A stretch of DNA of 64,000 bases from Flavobacterium sp. Lineage in GTDB: Bacteria > Bacteroidota > Bacteroidia > Flavobacteriales > Flavobacteriaceae. Location: assembly GCA_018401995.1 (NCBI GenBank), contig JAGYJR010000005.1, positions 1-64,000 of the forward strand, written 5' to 3'. A model generated the notes under the pieces. It was not told the origin of the DNA and made no database searches. It saw only the letters and a program-made list of their open reading frames with translations. This document shows positions 63,366 to 64,000 of the stretch, in pieces. The position numbers and the translations under genes are program-made. How positions within the stretch are numbered: position 1 is the stretch's first letter; every line of letters starts with the position of its first letter.

Positions 63366-64000
63366 ATGAAATAGTGGTATTTTTAAGTAAGGCAGTTATT
63401 TTTTAATGTGCTGAAAATGCAAATAAAATGGACTGGGTTTGCCTGAGGGACCAGTAGTTTGTCAGGTTGAAATTGCAACGGATTAAAAGAAGCTGAACAA
63501 TGGTATTACTAAACAAGTGACCAAACTAACGGCTACTGATGGTTTTTTTAAAAATGAAGCAGTAAAATTCTTTGCCTGATGAATTGTAAATAGTAGATAC
63601 CAAATTAAGACAAATTGGGTTATCAAGTTTAGCGGATGAAGGTTTGAAAGTATTAAACCGAGCGGCTGAAGATGCGGTAAAGAAGCAACTCCTATTTTTG
63701 TTGATGCAGTAAACAAATGACTTTCAATGATGCTAAAATATTTTAATGGGAAACAATACGGCGGCTACTTCCTATTTACAAAACACCACTTCGAATGCTT
63801 TGTATACCAAATTTAATCCAGGATTAAAAATTGTTTGCTAAAGTTGGTGCAGATAAAGATGTAGAATAACATTGTCACGAAAATACAACTCCATTCCTTG
63901 TAACCAAAGAATCCTGATTTAACGGATTATACACCAACAAAGCCATGGAAGGTGCTTTCAAATGATTGCAGTTGAAGAAGGTACATTAGAACCAATTTGG
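63366..64000 (+). pseudogene. DUF4197 protein, frameshifted and cut by the window end
   Basis: Across shifting plus-strand frames I can read ALNNGITKQVTKLTATDGFF, KLRQIGLSSLADEGLKVLNRAAEDAVK, TPIFVDAVNK, MTFNDAKN, GNNTAATSYLQNTTSNALYTKF and NKAMEGAF, in the order of DUF4197 family proteins. The start near 63366 (ATGAAA) should be a signal peptide but is frameshifted after three codons. The frequent single-base slips resemble those in the neighbouring mutase. The 3' end is outside the window. Confidence 0.75.

Overview
The window is AT-rich chromosomal DNA from a member of the Bacteroidota, most likely Flavobacterium or a close relative. The evidence is TAnnTTTG-type -7 promoter boxes, a type III glutamine synthetase, a tmRNA tag reading GENNYALAA, many short lipoproteins and DUF4199/DUF1543/DUF4197 family genes. 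Two patches (about 33.16-36.62 kb and 60.07-64.0 kb) carry frameshifts every few dozen bases in recognisable genes, which looks more like poor consensus than biology.

Left core (1-22.4 kb). In order: a pair of PH-domain membrane proteins, MenB, a class C serine hydrolase, a CvfB-like S1 protein, and a seven-gene organoarsenical/arsenic cluster (ArsR, thioredoxin, rhodanese, ArsP-like permease, cupin, ArsF-like, ArsG-like) with two matching ArsR-type palindromes. A CLC-F-type fluoride exporter follows, behind a clear fluoride riboswitch. Then come a porin, prmA, clpS, two YeeE/YedE-family membrane proteins, kdsA, a creD locus with two copies of one operator-like palindrome, and an alanine dehydrogenase-like enzyme.

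Integrated element (22.8-44.1 kb). A roughly 21 kb element sits in the 3' end of ssrA (tmRNA), bounded by a 14-bp direct repeat. It has a tyrosine integrase next to the right end and GGGGACGTTTTA-type repeats just inside both ends. It carries an excisionase-like protein, a DUF3987/VirE-N-type replication protein, and a type I restriction-modification locus (hsdM, broken hsdS, hsdR). Inside that locus lie an OLD-like ATPase and an AbiEi/AbiEii toxin-antitoxin pair. Directly behind hsdR is a three-gene module: a MoaD/ThiS-like ubiquitin-fold protein ending in Gly-Gly, a large DUF4132 protein and a ThiF/E1-like adenylating enzyme. It reads as a ubiquitin-like modification system in a defence locus and is the best candidate here for an undescribed system.

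Right core (44.2-64 kb). KatG with a signal peptide, a trxA/rhodanese/DUF2892 operon divergent from hemN (each promoter with a CRP/FNR-like palindrome near -42), a DEAD-box helicase, a pentapeptide protein, cytochrome b, a ribosome-hibernation-type protein, a small ECF sigma unit flanked by attC-like imperfect palindromes, type III glutamine synthetase, a YchJ-type SEC-C protein, and a RAYT transposase whose own coding sequence contains REP-like palindromes. The window ends in a frameshifted fused methylmalonyl/isobutyryl-CoA mutase and a frameshifted DUF4197 gene.
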